Shown: positions 59,632 to 64,000 of the stretch, piece after piece | Layout: each line of letters starts with the position of its first letter | Numbering within the stretch: the stretch's first letter is position 1 | Assembly: GCA_034509495.1 (NCBI GenBank) | Contig: CM067505.1 | Location: 9,697,532 to 9,761,531 of the forward strand | Direction: 5' to 3' | From: Acestrorhynchus altus | Lineage: Eukaryota > Chordata > Actinopteri > Characiformes > Acestrorhynchidae | DNA: 64,000 nucleotides | The notes under the pieces: generated by a model | What the model saw: the letters and a program-made list of their open reading frames with translations, nothing else | What the model was told of the DNA's origin: nothing | The model's database searches: none | Made by a program: the position numbers and the translations under genes

Positions 59632-61020
59632 TTGGTTGTTGCTTTTTTCTTTTTGTTGCTTTGTGCAATTTCTATGGTCACCACAGCAGGTGTGAAGTTA
59701 ATTTAGCTTTTACCAGTATTTGTCATTATGCAGGACTGCCAACTCTTGTGCTTTGGGTTCTTTTTCAAGTTCTCACAGTTCCCAAATCACTCCAAACTCT
59801 GCATGTATTCTGTCAATATGAGTCAGGATATAGCAGCTTCTGTACCAAATTATGTATGTGTCTTAAACAAATGACACAGCTACATGTAGCACGACTCCCT
59901 ATATAACAGTCATGCTCAATTAGGGTCTACAAGATATTTTCATGATGTATGAAGAGCACTGTATTATAAACAAGAGAGTCTTTTGAGATGTGGTTGAAAC
60001 CTTACATCACTGACTGCCAATATGATGTGGATGCTTAAAGCAATGTTTTTACATGACAATGATTGGCAGTATTACTCATGTTCTATTAAATCTAAATGTT
60101 TCATATTTCTCATATATTATCATCATCACTGCCTTTTTCATGCATATATTACACAATGTTTATTCTGCAATTGCCCTCTGGGATTTTGCTTTAGATGGAC
60201 ACGAGCTTGAACATAATTTTCATTGTAATGTTCAATAAAGTACCAATAATAATAAATAATCCAATAATAATATGGATTATATAGTATTACTGATTTTCAT
60301 GCCTTATGCAAAACTCATACCTTAAGGATAATTCAAAGGAATTTTATTAACACATATTGTGTTAATATGTCTTAACACAATGTATAGTACATACCAAGGG
60401 AATTCCATTTTCCCTAATGTTAGAAACGATGCTAGCAAGCTACAAAAACTGAAACTGCTAATAACTCAATAAACGTAATGTCCAAACTGATGACTGTTTG
60501 TTGAAGATTCATTATTATAACTTATATAATATATGTTTTGTTTTTCTATATTCCAAAGTGAATGAGTGTCTCTCTGTGAGTGCCACTTCTCCCTTTGTCC
60601 TGCCTCTGTACTCTTTTTTTTGTGTGATCTCTGTCTGTAGACGACTGCTGTGCTTTTACAAAGAAATAATCTTCATACTTTTAAATTGTATTGAGCTTAG
60701 TTGGCCATAACAGCCCTTATGAGCCTGACCAATATGATGCCATTGATGATACACAACAATACAAAAATTTAACTGGATAGAAACCTATCCTCCAATTAGC
60801 ATGCAAACTCACTTACACAAGCTTCACAGCTGTATGGATATTGTTAAGAAGTAATGTGATCTTGAGGTAAACTGTTACTAATAAGAATAGGATTGTAAGC
60901 CAAGTCATCTGCTGTTAAAAGTTTAGTGTGTAAAGCTATTCATTTTGAAGTGAGTATTAAATGGTTATTTGTGTGTCTTAGTTTTTACTTACAGATATCC
61001 AAGTATGATGCTACCTCAAT
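59632..61020. other. Unassigned sequence
   Basis: No gene is supported. Short hydrophobic frames around 60022-60240 and 60498-60710 have no recognisable domain. Confidence 0.45.
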
Positions 61021-62020
61021 ACCCAAGATCCACATTTTGTAGGCAATTACATGCTGGTATTCTAAGCTTCATATCTCAGGACCAGCATGTTACACATATT
61101 AGAACAAGCTAAAAGACTCATCTTATCTTAACACCAGTATGCGATGAAATAACGGCAAGTGATGAAGCTTGGAAAACAGCTAAAATTCACTACATTTTAT
61201 ATCCAACTAAATTAAATACCATTTTGTTGTTATCTAATGAAATTGTTGCGGTATCTGTTAAAGTGCTTCATAATTGTTATCCAGTAAATCATAAACTAGC
61301 AAAATTTAATCATGTTGTTATGTTACTAATCTTTCTGTCTCCAACATGATGAAAGTGGAGTGTATTTATTGCACAATCTTCTGGAATTAGTGTATCTACT
61401 AGAAAAGAAAATAACTTTATTTTATTATATACACAAATGTTCACACAAATGTTTAATTTTCACAAAGAATTTGTTCATATTTTGTTTTTGTTTTTTTTAA
61501 AAAGGACTTTGAAAGGTATGTACACGCCTTAATTCCATCCAAAAAAAATTACTTGAACACTGTACCACTTTTTAGCTGTAATATTCTGCAATACTCTGTT
61601 TCTGTTAAATTGCCAAACCCTGTTAAAATAATAAATTTTATTTTATTTTATTTGTACTGAAGACCTTTTTATTATAAATAACAAATAAAAATAAAATAAA
61701 CTCATCAAAATTCCTGCATTTCCAGTTCAAAAACACTCTGGATTATCAACTTGTAAAGTGTTTTTTAGTCCTGTTAAGAACAAAAATGTAGGTGAAAGAA
61801 ATTTTTGTTATCAAAATGTGGTCAAATTCATACAAATATCTAAGTTCTCTTAATATTAACATCTCAAATAATGACAAATGTGAGTAGACTATGATTTCCA
61901 GGTATCCTGATAAAGTTTGTGGCATGTTTGACTGTTTTATATAAATATTTTTTCTAAAAGTATATCAAACTATGAAAACATCCCACAAAATTGTGAAACG
62001 GGTTCTAAAGATGAACTCCA
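61021..62020. mobile_element. Unclassified repeat Rep-A, copy 4 (about 1 kb)
   Basis: Its left part, AGGCAATTACATGCTGGTAT TCTAAGCTTCATATC (61041-61075), matches copy 2. The right part from 61699 (AACTCATCAAAATTCCTGCA, TTCAAAAACACTCTGG) matches copy 1, and ACATCTCAAATAATGACAAA plus the ending TCCCACAAAATTGTGAAACG GGTTCTAAAG (about 61980-62010) matches copy 2. The middle 500 bp differ from copy 2. No open frame was found. Confidence 0.5.
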
Positions 62021-62049
62021 AAGGTGCCCTTTTTAATGTGCACATTGCC

Positions 62050-62640
62050 TAGTTAATGCAATGTAGCAATGTCTCAATGTCTCATGGCCTGTTTTGGAGA
62101 AATCGTTACAATCATTACAATCGTTCTAAATTTTTCTGCAATTTGCTGCTATCATTGTTTAATGCTGTGGTGTTGATCCTGTCTTTGCTACAAGATCATG
62201 TTTCTTTTTCTGTGCTTTGTGCACTTTATAGCTTAACACCATTGATTGAGGATGTTCATTATTTTTTTTTCTTTTTCTTTTCCATTTGGACAAAAGACCT
62301 TAGAAAGTGATTCTGTCTGAAAAATGGCTCAGCCATTATCTCTGAATCTCAGTCCAATTTATCATCGAAATAAGATCATAAACTGATGGAATTGTTGGGA
62401 TTTTTTTTTCAGATGACAAAAGTGGCCAGCTTTGACCACAGGTGTATTCTTCAAAATAACCATCAGATTTGATCCGTCTGTTTAGGGGAATTGGTGCAAG
62501 CTTTGTGAAGTTTGCAGTGAGATTTTAAATCCGTACAGGGCAGTGAGTAATGGCTATTTTTTTGATTGCTTTACAATAGCTGTTTTAATTGGCTTGAAAA
62601 TGTCTTTTTTTTCTCCTTGAAGTAAAGTGGTTTCAATTTG
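62050..62640. promoter_or_regulatory. Candidate conserved non-coding element
   Basis: About 590 bp with no recognised transposon and only T-runs as simple sequence (62260-62280, 62401-62410). It is rich in TF-type words: GACCACAGGTG (RUNX-like plus E-box) near 62435, AGATTTGATC (TCF-like) near 62466, TAATGGCTATTTTTT near 62549, and CATTGTTTAATG near 62152. It sits directly after Rep-A copy 4. The assignment is by eye. Confidence 0.22.
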
Positions 62641-62804
62641 CCAGATATTTTCCATTGTGTGCAGCATTAGTATTTTCTGTTTTGATTAGTTGTGGGGAAA
62701 AAATAAAAATGATCACATAATGATGTCTGTTTTATTTTTTAAGATCTAAACTTTTTGTAGCAATTTGTCCATGCAACAGGTCTTAAATAATTGGACATTA
62801 TTAC

Positions 62805-62908
62805 AAATGGGAATGGGAGGAGACAAGACACGTGCTCAGAAGCACATGGGGAATAAAACAGAGACAAGGTGTTAAGACAGGAGATTGATACGGAACTAAT
62901 ACATGACA
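62805..62908 (-). mobile_element. LTR B-family fragment, minus strand
   Basis: GTGCTCAGAAGCAC (62832-62845) is identical to 1564-1577 in LTR B. GGGAATGGGAGGAGACAAGA precedes it, and it ends TACATGACA (to 62908) exactly as LTR B ends at 1633. Only the first roughly 100 bp of the LTR, in minus orientation, remain. Confidence 0.65.
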
Positions 62909-63479
62909 CTTGAAAATGCAGAATTATATTTTCAGAATAACAATTGTTTAAAAATCTGATAAGAGTTCATTAATATGTAAACTTATTTAAATAAAATATT
63001 TTAAGAGAGAGTTACTGACCTCAATGTACCAGCAGTCAAAAATAAAACAAGATTTATAATAAAATTGAATGTATTAGATAAAATGTAGATATGGAGAATA
63101 TTGTCACTAAATCTGAGGAATTTATAATAGGTGCTAATTACATATATTTCCTCCTATAAACGTTTCTGTTTCATACTCAGAACAGTATCTATAAGCTTAC
63201 TCAAATAAAAGTTATCACACATTATCAAGCTTCTTTTTACAATAATAAATTATTTTCTTGGCTATATACAAGAAACCTCTTAAACCAGCAATTATTAAAC
63301 TGTTGCTCTAAATATTAACCTTGATCTATGTAAGTGATATAGGTCAAATTATAGACCTATATCAGATCCTCCCTTATATGTAACATATTAAAGAACAGAT
63401 CATTCCACAGTTCAGCCATATATAAGAATCAAATTCGTGAGAAACTTTTTTCAGTTTTCAGTCTGCTTTTTGTTTGTTT
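62909..63479. other. Unassigned AT-rich sequence
   Basis: No feature was recognised. Confidence 0.5.
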
Positions 63480-64000
63480 CTTTGTTTGTTTCTATCATAA
63501 AACAGAGAGCACTGGTAAAATTAATAAATCATCTGATAAAGGCTATGTTTTTGCTGATTTCTCTTTATCTCAGTGAAGCATTTGACACTATCGACCACAC
63601 ATCCTGCTAGCTAGGATAGAAAATCTGATTCATTTAGCCCTTCCCTGATTGCTATCAGTTTGCACATGCTACCTGTTTAAGTAAATTATGGCATCCCACA
63701 AGGTTCTGTAATAGGAATCTCTACTATTTGTGCTATGAATGCTGTCACTGCTGGCATCAGCTGTCTTTCATAGAGGAGACATTTTTGATGACATATTTAT
63801 TTCCTAGATGGCAATTTGTCCTAATAAAGAAAGACATAACTTCATCCTGTTATGCTCTGTCAAATCAGGGCTCCTTCTGCTTGGTACAAAAAAAAATAAT
63901 TCTCAATTTGATTTAATATTTATTCAAGCATAGTTATTAGTTTTAACATTAGAAAAAAAAGATCTGGACATGGACAGTTCTGGTAATCTGACGTGTTTGT
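63480..64000 (+). pseudogene. LINE reverse transcriptase fragment running to the window end
   Basis: SLSEAFDTIDHTS (about 63566-63603) carries the first RT Asp box of the 'LDLSAAFDTIDH' type, and NYGIPQGSVIGIS (about 63685-63724) is the '.YGVPQGSVLGP' block. The region between is too short and frameshifted. The expected FADD/YADD box further right is not readable. This RT type (YG-P-QGSVLG) differs from the STGAPQG type at 2, 15-17, 23 and 48 kb, so a second LINE lineage is present. Confidence 0.7.

Overview
The window looks like vertebrate nuclear DNA, most probably from a teleost fish. It is AT-rich and crowded with di- and trinucleotide microsatellites. It carries many decayed copies of mobile elements typical of fish: Tc1/mariner transposases of several families, non-LTR (LINE) reverse transcriptases, gypsy-type LTRs and tRNA-derived SINEs. 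The repeat mix would fit an otophysan lineage such as catfishes, characins or knifefishes, but that is only an inference. No intact protein-coding gene, no convincing host exon and no free-standing RNA gene could be supported. The window reads as intergenic or intronic sequence, a small gene desert.

Layout. 0-5 kb: a cluster of LTR-retroelement relics (LTRs at 323-754, 1323-1633 and 4336-4630, with pieces of internal sequence) and a LINE RT scrap. 5-12.2 kb: a Tc1 relic, two copies of one tRNA-derived SINE, microsatellites, and two LINE 3' ends. 12.2-15 kb: plain AT-rich sequence. 15-17 kb: two LINE copies joined in opposite orientation. 17-23 kb: mostly featureless, with one (AAT)n and one (CA)n. 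23-24.2 kb: a LINE that keeps its Asp-Asp box. 25.4-27 kb: a decayed roughly 22-bp minisatellite and a recurring unclassified repeat (here called Rep-B). 29-31.4 kb: two Tc1 relics of different families, apparently nested in a second unclassified repeat (Rep-A). 33-37 kb: more Tc1 relics, a large (AAC)n(AAT)n tract and Rep-B. 37.4-38.2 kb: a repeat-free block that may be a conserved non-coding element. 38.7-39.6 kb: a GC-richer probable repeat. 44-45.5 kb: compound microsatellites, a LINE tail with a pentanucleotide array and a solo LTR. 46.5-50 kb: Rep-A, a LINE relic and an LTR relic. 50.8-57 kb: a Tc1 fragment, a second copy of the 36-kb Tc1 family, a SINE, Rep-B and LINE fragments. 58.9-62 kb: two more Rep-A copies, one interrupted by an LTR-like insert. 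62-64 kb: a candidate regulatory block, an LTR scrap and a LINE RT running to the window end.

The genes do not work together, because every recognisable coding sequence is a dead transposon or retrotransposon. Where the catalytic region can be read, it is usually broken: by a 5-nt deletion, by Asp to Asn, by stops next to the catalytic Asp, or by deletion of the box. The two observations I consider least explained are the multi-copy Rep-A family, whose left and right portions recur in the same order at several loci, and the repeat-free blocks with clustered homeodomain-, TCF- and SOX-type motifs, notably a perfect 9-bp inverted repeat at 44074-44100. I saw no sign of a new defence, toxin or operon-like system.
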